A stretch of 64,000 nucleotides of DNA from Alphaproteobacteria bacterium AO1-B (GTDB lineage: Bacteria; Pseudomonadota; Alphaproteobacteria; Rhizobiales; Stappiaceae). Below, piece after piece: positions 54,641-63,944 of the stretch (position 1 is its first letter; each line of letters starts with the position of its first letter). Where the stretch lies: the NCBI GenBank assembly GCA_001890945.1, contig MLAX01000003.1, positions 372,001 to 436,000 of the forward strand, given 5' to 3'. The notes below the pieces were generated by a model that made no database searches, was not told the DNA's origin, and worked only from the letters and a program-made list of their open reading frames with translations. A program made the translations under genes and the position numbers.

Positions 54641-55948
54641 CTAGATCAGTGCCAACGAGAGTGCCGGGACGGCTATAAGCAGGCCCAAACGCAAGATGTC
54701 GGCGGCCCAGAAGGGCAGGATACCCGCAAACATCGTGCGCAGCGGCACATCGGTCAGAACCGAGCGCAACACAAACACATTGAGGCCGATGGGCGGTGAA
54801 ATCAGGCTGATTTCAGTGACGACCACCACGATGATGCCGAACCAGATGAGCACCATTTCCGGATCGCTCAATGCTCCGGTGCCGAAGTCCAGAGACGTAA
54901 CGAGCGGGAAGAACACCGGCACGGTCAACAGGATCATCGACAGGCTTTCCAGAACCGCGCCAAGGATCACATAGATCAACACCAGAACGAGAATGACCAC
55001 ATAGGCATTCACATCGAGCGATTGGACGAATTCCAGAAGGGCGTCGGGAACCCCGGCATAGCTAATGAAGTTGGAGAAGACTTCTGCGCCGATGATGATC
55101 GCAAAAATCATTGCGGTGGTCCGCGCGCAATTCAGTCCCGCTTGGAAGAGCTTTTCGAACGTCAAACCGCCCGAGAACAGTGCTATCAAAAACGCTGTGG
55201 CCGCGCCGATCCCTGCGGCCTCGGTCGGCGTGAAGAACCCGCCATAGATCCCGATCATGATGATCGCAAACAGGCCAAGGACGGCGAGAACCCCCCACAC
55301 ATCCTTGCGTTCAACAGGGATGTCATCGTGACTGGACGGGGCGAGATTTGGCTTTAAAAGCACCGTTACATAGACAGCCGCCATGTAGAACACGACGCCC
55401 AGGAGCCCTGGAATAATACCTGCAACAAAGAGCTTGCCGATATCGGCCTCCGTCAATAGGCCGTAGATGATCAGAATAACACTGGGCGGGATCAGGATGC
55501 CGAGGGTGCCGCCGGCGGCGATGGAGCCTGTTGCCAGGCTGTCGGCGTATCCGGCCTTGCGCATTGATGGCATGGCGACCTTGGACATGGTGGCCGCTGT
55601 TGCAAGCGACGACCCGCAAACGGCTGAAAACCCTCCGCACGCCACGATTGTTGCCATTGCAAGGCCGCCACGCATCTTGTGAAGTGCCCGGTGTGCCGTC
55701 GTGAACAGCGACTGGCTGACACCTGAAATGGTGAGCAAATTGCCCATCAGGATGAACAGCGGAATGACCGACAATGTGAAGGACAGGCCGGTGTCGAATG
55801 CGGCATTGCCCAGAAGATTGAAGGCCGCATTCCAATTGCGCAGCATTGCGAAGCCGGCTGTGCCGACGATAATCATAGCGACGGCGATCGGCACACGCAG
55901 CAGGACAAGGCCAAACAGGGCACCAAAACCAGTCAGAGCCTCAAGCAC
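54641..55948 (-). CDS. dctM: TRAP transporter large permease
   Basis: This 435-residue, about 12-helix DctM subunit contains ACGGFSAVCGSSLATAAT and GTLGILIPPSVILIIYG, the family signatures, and the C-terminal SPPIGLNVFVLRSV. It starts 3 bases after the dctQ stop. With dctQ and dctP it forms a complete three-part uptake system under a divergent MarR gene. Substrate unknown. Confidence 0.93.
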   Translation of the reverse strand: MLEALTGFGALFGLVLLRVPIAVAMIIVGTAGFAMLRNWNAAFNLLGNAAFDTGLSFTLSVIPLFILMGNLLTISGVSQSLFTTAHRALHKMRGGLAMATIVACGGFSAVCGSSLATAATMSKVAMPSMRKAGYADSLATGSIAAGGTLGILIPPSVILIIYGLLTEADIGKLFVAGIIPGLLGVVFYMAAVYVTVLLKPNLAPSSHDDIPVERKDVWGVLAVLGLFAIIMIGIYGGFFTPTEAAGIGAATAFLIALFSGGLTFEKLFQAGLNCARTTAMIFAIIIGAEVFSNFISYAGVPDALLEFVQSLDVNAYVVILVLVLIYVILGAVLESLSMILLTVPVFFPLVTSLDFGTGALSDPEMVLIWFGIIVVVVTEISLISPPIGLNVFVLRSVLTDVPLRTMFAGILPFWAADILRLGLLIAVPALSLALI

Positions 55949-55951
55949 GTT

Positions 55952-56461
55952 TTAGGCCTCTTTGCGAAAACGGGAGTAGAAGAAGACAGCGGCGGCGATG
56001 GCCGAAACGCTGAAGGAGGCAGCTCCAAGCCAGCCGATGAGATAAAGCGGGATTTCAAGGGAATCCGTCACTTGTTCGCGGCGCTGCAGCTTTTCAGCGT
56101 GCTCGGTCAGCTCAAGCGCAATCAGTATGAAGATACCGATCGTACAAACTCCGGCGATCAGCGTTCCAAAGCGCTTCAAAAAACGGCTTTTGACGCCGTC
56201 CAGAAGCTCAACTTCGATATGTTCGCCGGCAAGCGTCGTCAGTGGCAGCGCTAGAAAGATGAGTGTGGCCAGCAGCAGCTCGGTCAATTCATAAGCGCCA
56301 GTGACCGGGCTGTTGAAGAGATACCGGGCAACCACGTCAACACATGTCAGGCCGATCAAAGCGAACAGCACCACAAGGCATGCCCCGCCAAGGACCGCAT
56401 TGATAACAGGCCGGACCTTTGAGGTCCGGCCTGTCGTCGATTTATGAGAACCGTCAGTCAC
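55952..56461 (-). CDS. dctQ: TRAP transporter small permease
   Basis: This 169-residue protein has four membrane segments and the DctQ feature VARYLFNSPVTGAYELTELLLA. It starts 2 bases after the dctP stop. A 12-bp perfect hairpin lies in its first codons (56407-56433). No other plausible start lies beyond the hairpin, so translation must cross it. Confidence 0.9.
   Translation of the reverse strand: MTDGSHKSTTGRTSKVRPVINAVLGGACLVVLFALIGLTCVDVVARYLFNSPVTGAYELTELLLATLIFLALPLTTLAGEHIEVELLDGVKSRFLKRFGTLIAGVCTIGIFILIALELTEHAEKLQRREQVTDSLEIPLYLIGWLGAASFSVSAIAAAVFFYSRFRKEA
56407..56433 (-). terminator. Hairpin at dctP-dctQ junction
   Basis: CAGGCCGGACCT and AGGTCCGGCCTG form a perfect 12-bp stem with a 3-base loop, inside the start of dctQ and 30 bases beyond the dctP stop. 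There is no T-run. It probably protects dctP mRNA or attenuates dctQM, as in the two other receptor operons here. Confidence 0.65.
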
Positions 56462-56463
56462 GA

Positions 56464-57492
56464 TCAGTTGCTGACGTTGGTTTGGGCGCGGAACTCGCTG
56501 AGCGCCGCTGCGCCGTCAAAACCAGTGCCGGAGACGGCCTCAACCCACGCACCTTCATGTTTGCCGGCCAGTTCCTTGATCTTGGCGAGAACCGGGGCAG
56601 GGGCATCATAAACTTCGATGTCCTTGTCGGCGATGTAAGCTGCGCCGCGGGTATCTGCGCCGTCCCAGACACCACCTGCAAGTTCTGCAAGTGCTTCCCC
56701 TGATACTTTCTCAATTGCCGCCTGATCTTCAGCAGAGATGCCGTCCCAGACGTCTTCGTTCATGACCAGGAACCAGGACGTGTTGTAAATGCCGCCCGGG
56801 ATCTTCATGGAATACTTGATGTGGTCGGTGAGATTGAACGCCTGAAGCGCTTCCATCGGGAAGGTAACGCCGTCGATCACGCCGCGGGAGAGCTTTTCAT
56901 AGACTTCGCCCGGACCCATGAACTGCGTGGTGATGCCAAGGTCCTGCGACAGACTAGCGATATAACCGCCCGGGGTCCGGACTTTGAGACCGGAGAAGTC
57001 GTCCGCGGATTCGATCTTGCGCTGGTTGTTGTGGAACATGCCCGGGCCATGGACCCAAAGGCCAAGCAGCTTGGTGCCTTCATGTTCTGCCTGGGCGTCG
57101 AGCGTGCCGCCATACACATTCCAGTAGGCTTTGGAGCCGTCTGTGGCCGTGTCGGCAATGAAGGAGAACTGGCCGATGCGGGAGCGCAGGAAACGGTCGT
57201 CCTTGGTGAACGAGTGCAGGCCATAGGTGATATCAGCAACCCCGTCAGCGGCGAGGTCGTAGTGAGCCGGTGGCGGGCCGAGCGGCTTTGGCAGAACACG
57301 GACCGTCACACGGCCTTCTGTCGCGTCGGCGACCTGCTGAGCCCACGGCTCGATAACGCCTGTCACGACCGGGTGTTTCGGCGGCAGCCAGGACGACAGG
57401 ACAAGTTCATCCGCGGACGCTGTGGCGGTGAAGCCGGTCAGTGTTCCGGCGGTCAGGCCGGCCAGGATCGAAAGATGCTTCAAGTGTTTCAC
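56464..57492 (-). CDS. dctP: TRAP transporter binding protein
   Basis: This 342-residue receptor has a signal peptide to about TASADE and the mature segment LVLSSWLPPKHPVVTGVIEPWA. The DctP motif FSGLKVRTPGG is present. The start is a GTG at 57492 with GGGAGGAA five bases upstream; an ATG at 57507 overlaps the site and is less likely. It leads the dctPQM operon. The palindrome 57561-57580 lies 68 bases upstream, probably the MarR operator. Confidence 0.92.
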   Translation of the reverse strand: MKHLKHLSILAGLTAGTLTGFTATASADELVLSSWLPPKHPVVTGVIEPWAQQVADATEGRVTVRVLPKPLGPPPAHYDLAADGVADITYGLHSFTKDDRFLRSRIGQFSFIADTATDGSKAYWNVYGGTLDAQAEHEGTKLLGLWVHGPGMFHNNQRKIESADDFSGLKVRTPGGYIASLSQDLGITTQFMGPGEVYEKLSRGVIDGVTFPMEALQAFNLTDHIKYSMKIPGGIYNTSWFLVMNEDVWDGISAEDQAAIEKVSGEALAELAGGVWDGADTRGAAYIADKDIEVYDAPAPVLAKIKELAGKHEGAWVEAVSGTGFDGAAALSEFRAQTNVSN

Positions 57493-57560
57493 GGCGGTTC
57501 CTCCCATACGGTCTTTGCCGATCAAAATGCTTTGCCACTGTAACAACGGGTTCGTCGAAA

Positions 57561-57580
57561 TTAGTTGCAATTGAAACTAA
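57561..57580. promoter_or_regulatory. Candidate MarR operator
   Basis: TTAGTTGCAATTGAAACTAA is a 20-base palindrome apart from one pair. It lies between divergent dctP and marR, about 70-80 bases from each start. This is the usual layout for a MarR protein controlling its own gene and the neighbouring transporter. Confidence 0.75.
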
Positions 57581-57661
57581 GTCAATCGTAAAATCTTGCA
57601 AATCGGTACGCCTCAGCAGAGCAAACCGGTTACAATCGAGCCAAATCGGGCAAGGAACAGC

Positions 57662-58153
57662 ATGACTGAACACGGAAACGAGACGGATTTCACACCGAGC
57701 GGCTTCCAGCTGGAAACATTTTTCCCGTATTTGGTCAGGGTGTTTTATTCCGATGTCACCCGGGCGCTGTCTGACGTCTACCAGCGCGACTACGGCATGG
57801 CGCCGGCCGAATGGCGGGTTATGGCCATTCTCGGTTCCAGTGCCGAGGGGCTGCAGGCGAGTGGGATTGTCCATCGGTCGAGTATGGACAAGGTCGTGGT
57901 CAGCCGGGCCGTCAAGCGCATGGAAGACCGCGGTTTCCTGACCCGTCAATCGAACGAGGCCGATGGCCGGAGTTATCTCCTGTCTCTATCGGAGAGTGGG
58001 CGATCCGCCTTCGAAGATCTGGCGCCAAAGCTGTTGGCGGTCGAGCAAAAGATGCTTGGCGGATTGGCTCCGCAAGAAATCGAGTCGATGCTGGATATCA
58101 TGACCAGGATCCGGGCAAACCTCGACGTGGAAGCCGGGGAGACGGGCGCATAA
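57662..58153 (+). CDS. MarR family regulator
   Basis: This 163-residue regulator has the winged helix ALSDVYQRDYGMAPAEWRVM, the recognition helix MDKVVVSRAVKRMEDRG and the wing RQSNEADGRSYLLSLSESG. The ATG has AAGGAAC upstream. It is divergent from the TRAP operon, and most likely represses it until a ligand, perhaps the transported compound, binds. Confidence 0.9.
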   Translation: MTEHGNETDFTPSGFQLETFFPYLVRVFYSDVTRALSDVYQRDYGMAPAEWRVMAILGSSAEGLQASGIVHRSSMDKVVVSRAVKRMEDRGFLTRQSNEADGRSYLLSLSESGRSAFEDLAPKLLAVEQKMLGGLAPQEIESMLDIMTRIRANLDVEAGETGA

Positions 58154-58195
58154 CTTCACAATCAACTGACGCCGAAGTTTCGTCTTCGATATAGA

Positions 58196-58222
58196 AAAAA
58201 GGCGGCCCGAAAGCCGCCTTTT
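58196..58222. terminator. Bidirectional terminator
   Basis: GGCGGC and GCCGCC flank a 6-base loop with six A on the left and four T on the right. It serves marR and the large minus-strand gene. Confidence 0.85.
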
Positions 58223-58244
58223 GTGTTTCAGCTACAGCGGTCTC

Positions 58245-61200
58245 TTAGTCGAGCCGGCCGCTGGCATGCGCCAGCATCGTGTAGACTTTGCCCGTGTCCG
58301 AGGTCAGGTATGTCTGACCGAGCATGTTGTCGCGGTCATTGCGGGAGACCTGAGACAGGAGCTGCTCGAAATCGGACACGTACCGTTCGACAGCGGTCCG
58401 GAACTCCGGATCACGTGCGTATTTCTGACGGATCTCATCAAAGGTCTGCTGACCCTGCAGTGTATAGAGGCGGCGCGTGAAGACATGCCGCTCACCGCTG
58501 CGGTAGCGTTCCCAGAGGTCGATGAAGGTCTCGTGGTCGATCGCACGGGCGATGTCAACAGACAGTGAGTTCAGGCTCTCCACCGTTTGCAGCGGCGAAC
58601 GGCCCTGCTCGGTGTCAGAAGACGCGTCGTCATCTCGCGAGGCCCGGCGCAGCAGATCGGAAACCCAGCCTTTCCCGGTCGAACCAGACGTGTCCGGTTG
58701 TGCAGGCTGTTGGCGGCGGGTGTTGACCGGACCGCGGGCTTCCGGCTGCTGCGGAGCCGCTGGGCGCGGCTGCGCAGGCTGCTGTGCAAAGACCGGAGCT
58801 TGCGGGATCTGCGGAGCAGGGGCGGGCGCTGGGGCCGGCGCAGGAGCTGCCGACGCTGTTGCTACGTGAGCCTGAGGCTTGGAGATGTCGAGCGCGTTCG
58901 ATTGTTTTGCAACAATGTCCGACAGCTCGGTCAAGGCACGGATTTGCTCGTTGACCACCTTACGGAGCGCTGCAGAAGACTCTTCTGCTTCGTCCGGCAG
59001 GTTGAGCACGCCTTGCTTCAGCTCGTTGCGGGTCGCCTCCAGTTCGTGGTGGACGTCACGTGCCACATCGCGCATACGCGTTGCCGCGTCGTTGAACCGG
59101 TCGGATGCATCGCTGACCGTTCTGCTCATTTCCGCGATGATGTCGTCCTGAGCGGCACGGATGGCATCGCGGGCCTTCTGGCCTTCCATTCCAGCTGTCA
59201 GGCGCATGCTTTCGAACTGCTCGGAGACTTTCTTGGAAGCAGCTTCGGCCGCTGCGGAGAGCATGCCGGCGGCATCGCGCGCCTTGTCGTCGGCTGTTTC
59301 CAGCGTTTCCGATAGGGTTTGTGTGAACGAACGCATGAGCGTGTCAACAGCTTCTGTCTTCGCTAGAAGTGTGTCGGCGACCTCTTCGATCGCACTCTTG
59401 CGGTCGGTGACACGGGATTCCACGGAGCGGTTTGTGTCTTCCAGATACCGAGCCGCTTTTGTGAGTTCTTCTGATTGGTCACCAAAGCGGTTGGTCAGGT
59501 TCTGGATGTCCGCAAGTGTGGTTGCCGTTACATCGCGCAGATTGCTGACCTGTTCATCGATGAGGCTTGTTGTCGAGTTGGTCTCGGACACTGCCCGGTC
59601 GACGGCTGAGCGGAATTCGCCTGCACGGCGTGCCAGGTTGCCTTCGACTTCAGAGAGGTTCTCCCCGGCAGTAGACACGATCGCCTGCAGGTTAGCGTTG
59701 GACGTCTCAATCTTGTTGAGGATGTCAGTGACGTCGTTCTCGAGCCGATGTTTGGTATCGGTGAGGAGGCGAGTTGCCTGATCACTGCGCTCATTGATGG
59801 AAGCAACAATCCGGTCGCCGGCCTCAACCAGCGAGCGGGTGGCGTCCAGCCCAGTATGCGCAAAGGTGTCGGTGACATCCTTGCCCTTGACCGTGATGGC
59901 TTCAAGAATGGCTCCGTGAACTTCCGACAGGCGGCCGGTGAGGTCATTGGCGCGCATTTCAATCGCGGAAATGAGTTCGTTGCCATCCGTGCCGACGATT
60001 TTCGCCAGTTCACCAGAGCGCGCACCGAAGGCTTCGTTGAGCGCGGAGGCCTTGTCGAGCATCTCGGTCGCGACTTCATTGCCGCGATTGACCAACAGGT
60101 CGGCGGCTTCGGAAACCGCGCTGTTGACCCGGGTGCGGATCATGTTGGCTTCGCCAGACATTTGACCGCGGATCTCTTCAAGCGTGCGCGCAAGTGTCAT
60201 GCGTGCCTGTTCGCTTTCGGCGGACAGGTTGCCGGAGATTTCTGCGATCAAGCCCGACAGCTCGCTGCGGACCTTGTCGCTTTCGCCGGTAAGGGAGCCG
60301 GTGAATTCGGCCAGTGTACCAGCGTAAAGCGTACGGGCTTTTTCGCTCTCTGCGGCCATGGCGCGGGCAGCGTCGCCGACTGCTACCAGAACCAGTTCGC
60401 GGATCTTGGCGCTTTCGCCGGACATGGCTCCAGTTGCCTGTTCCATGGTCTGGCTGATCTGGACGGCTGCACGCTGGCTTTCGCTGGTCAACGAGCCGCT
60501 CGCCTGTGCAACGGTCTGAGTGATCTGCTCGGCAGCTTTCTGACTTTCGCCAACTAGGATGCCGCGGGCTTCGCCAACGGATCCAAGAACGATCTGGCGC
60601 ATCCGGTCGCCTTCGCCGGAGAGCTTCGCGGTCGCATCGTTCAGGGCACCGTCTACGATCTCAACCGTGCGGGTGCGCTCATCAGCAAGCGATTGAACCG
60701 CGCTGGCAACGGCTTCCTGAACCATATCGCGGAGACGCGTGCTTTCGGTCGACAGGGTAGCGCCGGCCTCAGAAATGACAGCGGTCAGGATATCGCGAGC
60801 GCGCTCGCTTTCGCCTGTGAGTGTACCGGAAATGCTTTCCAGGCGCTCATTCAGGACGGTTTCCAGCTGGCTGGCGCGCGTGTCGAGCGTTTCTGCGACT
60901 TCGAACACCTTGGCACCGAGGGAAACATTGATCTCAGCAATGCGCTCAGACAGGGATTCCGTTAGTTGCTCGCTCTGCTTGCCCAGGACCGAACCGGCTT
61001 CTGCCAGGCGGTTGTCGAGGGCAGAGGTCATTTCGTCCTGACCTTCAACGAAGGCCTGAGCGATCTCTTTGGTGCGTGAAATCAGGGTATCGGAAATCTG
61101 ACGTGCACGGGCATCGAGGGTCTCGTCAATCCGGTCGGTGCCGCTGGTCATGGTTGCAGTCAGGAGCTCTGCCTTCTCGGCCATGGCGCCTGCGGCTGTA

Positions 61201-63944
61201 TCAACATGTGACGTCAGCTTGGTGCCGATTTCATCAACACGGTTTGCAAGTGTGTTGCCCGCAGCTTCAACACGCTGGCCAAGTTGCAACGTGATTGCAT
61301 CCGAACGGTCCGCGAGCACATCCGTGATGTTGCGGGTCTTGTCCTCCAACGTGTCGCTGATGACGGTTGTACGTTGTTCGATGGCATCGCCGAGGATCTG
61401 CGTCCGGGACTCCAGCGCAGCTTCAAACGCAGCCGTGCGTTGGTCCAGGGTCAGATCCAAGGTGTTTATGTGGCTGCCAAGCGAGGAGTCCATCGTGGAG
61501 ATCCGCTCGCCGAGCGTGGTGTCCATGGTGGTCACACGCTGCTCGAGAGACGCATCCATGGTCGAGATGCGATCGCCGAGCGTTGCATCCATGGTGGTGA
61601 AGCGATGCTCAAGAGACGTGTCCATGGCCGCGATGCGGTCCCCAAGGGACGCGTCCATCGTGCTGATGCGGTCGGTGAGCGTAGAATCGATGGCCGAGAA
61701 CCGCTGATCCAGGGACGCATCCATGGTCTCGATCCGCTCGCCCAGCTTGCTGTCCATCGTTTCGATGCGATTGCCGAATGTAACGTCCAAGGTCGACAGA
61801 CGGCTGTCGAGAGCTTCCGACAACAACAGAGTTTTGGTGTCGAAGGCATCGATCAACTGACCGCCGCGATCGGTAACGATGGTTTCCAGCTCACCCAAAC
61901 GGTTGGCAAGGCCATCGTTGAGCGCCTGACCGCGGACTTCGATGGTCTCCGCGATCTTACCACTGATTTCGTTGATGTCGCCGGCAACGCGGTCACCGCG
62001 GCTGCCGATGAGCTCGGCGAGTTGAGTGCCGGTTTCGGCGAGTTTCTGAGTGAGTGAGCCGGTCTGTTCGCCAAGACCTGCAGCGAACTGGCCGGAAACG
62101 CTTTCCAGGGTCTCGCGGAAGCCGATGGTCTGCTGTTCAAGGATGCTGGCCATTTCGTTGCTGCGGGCAGCAAGACGCTCGTCCAGCTCGGTGCCGTTGA
62201 TCGAAATGGCCGTGTAGATCCGCTCGGAGATATTGTCGAGCTTGTCGGCCAATTCGCCGCCGCGGACCGAAATGGTCTGGGTGAGAGAACCTGCTGTCTC
62301 GTCCAGTTTGGCTGCGATTTCGCCGCCGCGCAGGGACAGGTCGACAACGATGCTTTCGCCAGTGCCGCGCAGGATTTCTGCCACTTCGGTGGAACGGCTG
62401 GACAGGGTCTCGACGATCTCCGCACCCCGGATGGAAATGGTGTCGGTAACGGTCTGACCTTTTTCGGAAATGCTCTCGACAACCCTGTTGCCGGTTTCCG
62501 CAAGCGCCTCATCGAGATGAGTGACGCGGGTGTCGACCGTTGTCACCAGCTCTTCGGTCCGTGCCGTGATGGTGTCGATCAGGCGGCCGGAGGTCAGAGA
62601 CAGGTTCGCGTTGATCTCTTCGCCACGCGCCGTGATGGTATCGCCGACCTGGGTCCCTGTGGTTTCAAGCGCGGTGCGGAATTCATCCGCCTTGCTGCTC
62701 AGCGTATCGACCACTGTGGTGCTCGATGTGGTCAGCGTTTCGTTGATCTCCAGGCCACGCTTGGTCAGGGTTTCGACGAAGGTGTTGGCGGTCTCGGCGA
62801 AGCGTTCGTTCACCTCATTTCCACGGTAGGAGAGGGTCTCATACATCGTGGTGCCGGTTTGCGAGAGGTTTTCGACCAGCTCGGTACCGGTGGTGGACAG
62901 GCGGGCCACATAATCTTCCGCGCGAACGGTGAGAGATTCCACCATCTCGTTGCCGGAGGCGTTGAGCGTCGCGCCAAGGGACTCGATCCGCGAATCCACG
63001 GTGCTGGTGAGTTCTTCAACCCGGGCATTCACCGCGTCGATCATCCTCTGGGTCGCTTGGTCGACATTCGACCCGAGTTCACCAGATGTGTCAGAGAGCT
63101 GAGAGGCAAAATTCTCGTGCGCGCCGGCGATCGTCTCCCGAACCCGCTCGGCGTTCATGACAATCGCTTCGCGCTGTGTGACCAGCTCCTCGATCAAAGA
63201 CCGGATTTTCAGCTCATTGTCGTTGTAGGAGCGTTCCAGCGAAGACACTTCGTTGTGAACCAGAACCTCCAGTTCACTGGCCCTGGCGATGGCGCGTTCA
63301 ATGCCGTCGCCCATGGCGGCCACTTCGCGGCGGATGGCCTGGCCAACGCTCAAGATGGATTCCTTGGCCATGTCTTCAGGTTCGGCGAGGCGAAGGGCAA
63401 CTTCGGTCATGCCGCGGGCAACGATGCGCATCTCCTGCGCGCGCCAGATCATCATGGCCATGACAAAGAAGAAGATAATCGGAACAACGATCCCGATGGC
63501 AGCCAAGATCATGTCCGGAGACTGCATCAGTGTTTCTGCATCCGTGACGCCAGCAACCCGGTCGGCGAACGAAGACATGAAGAGGCTGGTGCCGAGCGCG
63601 GCCCAAACGGCGCTCAAGGCAAATGCACCCCAGAAAGGCGCTGTCGATGGCCGGCGTTGCAGGGCGTAAATCAGATTGCCGATGTTCCGGCGGTCGTCAT
63701 TGGCAGCAGGCGGTCGTCCACCGCGTCCACGGCGGCGTGCCGGGCGCTGGTTGTCTTTGTCCGCTTCGCTGTTGTCCGCAGTTTTGGCCGCGCGCCGTGA
63801 CGGGCGCTCATCGCTCGGCGTTTCCTGTTCCGCCGGTTGATCTGCCGCTGAAGCTTCAGGGCCGCCGAAATCAAGCTTAAGCGCTTCTTCAACCGCAGAC
63901 AGAGCTGCTTCCGCCGGATCTTTCGCCTTCGTCTGATTTGCCAT
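58245..63944 (-). CDS. Giant coiled-coil membrane protein, growth-pole-ring (GPR/RgsE)-like
   Basis: This 1899-residue protein has a cytosolic Arg-rich N-terminus (RRRGRGGRPP near 71-79), TM1 at about 103-124, TM2 at about 145-167, then some 1500 residues of helical repeats, a Pro/Ala/Gln linker (about 1695-1752) and a conserved-looking C-terminal domain of about 140 residues ending in HASGRLD. The repeats resemble apolipoprotein or kinesin-like stretches (EIxExL, then SxRGxE units). Layout and length match the GPR/RgsE proteins that form a ring at the growth pole of Agrobacterium and Sinorhizobium. The name is inferred; no search was run. Confidence 0.8.
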   Translation of the reverse strand: MANQTKAKDPAEAALSAVEEALKLDFGGPEASAADQPAEQETPSDERPSRRAAKTADNSEADKDNQRPARRRGRGGRPPAANDDRRNIGNLIYALQRRPSTAPFWGAFALSAVWAALGTSLFMSSFADRVAGVTDAETLMQSPDMILAAIGIVVPIIFFFVMAMMIWRAQEMRIVARGMTEVALRLAEPEDMAKESILSVGQAIRREVAAMGDGIERAIARASELEVLVHNEVSSLERSYNDNELKIRSLIEELVTQREAIVMNAERVRETIAGAHENFASQLSDTSGELGSNVDQATQRMIDAVNARVEELTSTVDSRIESLGATLNASGNEMVESLTVRAEDYVARLSTTGTELVENLSQTGTTMYETLSYRGNEVNERFAETANTFVETLTKRGLEINETLTTSSTTVVDTLSSKADEFRTALETTGTQVGDTITARGEEINANLSLTSGRLIDTITARTEELVTTVDTRVTHLDEALAETGNRVVESISEKGQTVTDTISIRGAEIVETLSSRSTEVAEILRGTGESIVVDLSLRGGEIAAKLDETAGSLTQTISVRGGELADKLDNISERIYTAISINGTELDERLAARSNEMASILEQQTIGFRETLESVSGQFAAGLGEQTGSLTQKLAETGTQLAELIGSRGDRVAGDINEISGKIAETIEVRGQALNDGLANRLGELETIVTDRGGQLIDAFDTKTLLLSEALDSRLSTLDVTFGNRIETMDSKLGERIETMDASLDQRFSAIDSTLTDRISTMDASLGDRIAAMDTSLEHRFTTMDATLGDRISTMDASLEQRVTTMDTTLGERISTMDSSLGSHINTLDLTLDQRTAAFEAALESRTQILGDAIEQRTTVISDTLEDKTRNITDVLADRSDAITLQLGQRVEAAGNTLANRVDEIGTKLTSHVDTAAGAMAEKAELLTATMTSGTDRIDETLDARARQISDTLISRTKEIAQAFVEGQDEMTSALDNRLAEAGSVLGKQSEQLTESLSERIAEINVSLGAKVFEVAETLDTRASQLETVLNERLESISGTLTGESERARDILTAVISEAGATLSTESTRLRDMVQEAVASAVQSLADERTRTVEIVDGALNDATAKLSGEGDRMRQIVLGSVGEARGILVGESQKAAEQITQTVAQASGSLTSESQRAAVQISQTMEQATGAMSGESAKIRELVLVAVGDAARAMAAESEKARTLYAGTLAEFTGSLTGESDKVRSELSGLIAEISGNLSAESEQARMTLARTLEEIRGQMSGEANMIRTRVNSAVSEAADLLVNRGNEVATEMLDKASALNEAFGARSGELAKIVGTDGNELISAIEMRANDLTGRLSEVHGAILEAITVKGKDVTDTFAHTGLDATRSLVEAGDRIVASINERSDQATRLLTDTKHRLENDVTDILNKIETSNANLQAIVSTAGENLSEVEGNLARRAGEFRSAVDRAVSETNSTTSLIDEQVSNLRDVTATTLADIQNLTNRFGDQSEELTKAARYLEDTNRSVESRVTDRKSAIEEVADTLLAKTEAVDTLMRSFTQTLSETLETADDKARDAAGMLSAAAEAASKKVSEQFESMRLTAGMEGQKARDAIRAAQDDIIAEMSRTVSDASDRFNDAATRMRDVARDVHHELEATRNELKQGVLNLPDEAEESSAALRKVVNEQIRALTELSDIVAKQSNALDISKPQAHVATASAAPAPAPAPAPAPQIPQAPVFAQQPAQPRPAAPQQPEARGPVNTRRQQPAQPDTSGSTGKGWVSDLLRRASRDDDASSDTEQGRSPLQTVESLNSLSVDIARAIDHETFIDLWERYRSGERHVFTRRLYTLQGQQTFDEIRQKYARDPEFRTAVERYVSDFEQLLSQVSRNDRDNMLGQTYLTSDTGKVYTMLAHASGRLD
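61437..61799 (-). repeat. Eleven tandem 33-bp (11-residue) repeats
   Basis: Residues 716-836 of the large protein consist of eleven units of exactly 11 residues, of form ISTMDASLGDR, with hydrophobic positions 1, 4, 8. Examples are IETMDSKLGER, IAAMDTSLEHR and VTTMDTTLGER. An 11-residue period suits a right-handed or nearly straight coiled coil. The DNA copies differ, so the array is old or selected at the protein level. Confidence 0.9.

Noticed and set aside
61437..61799. CRISPR array or DNA satellite for the 33-bp repeats
   Set aside because: The repeats are in frame, keep the protein pattern and vary in bases, so they are coding repeats.
62517..63800. Plus-strand open frame of 427 codons opposite the large coil protein
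   Set aside because: It arises from the repetitive GC-rich coding strand; composition and lack of domains argue against a gene.
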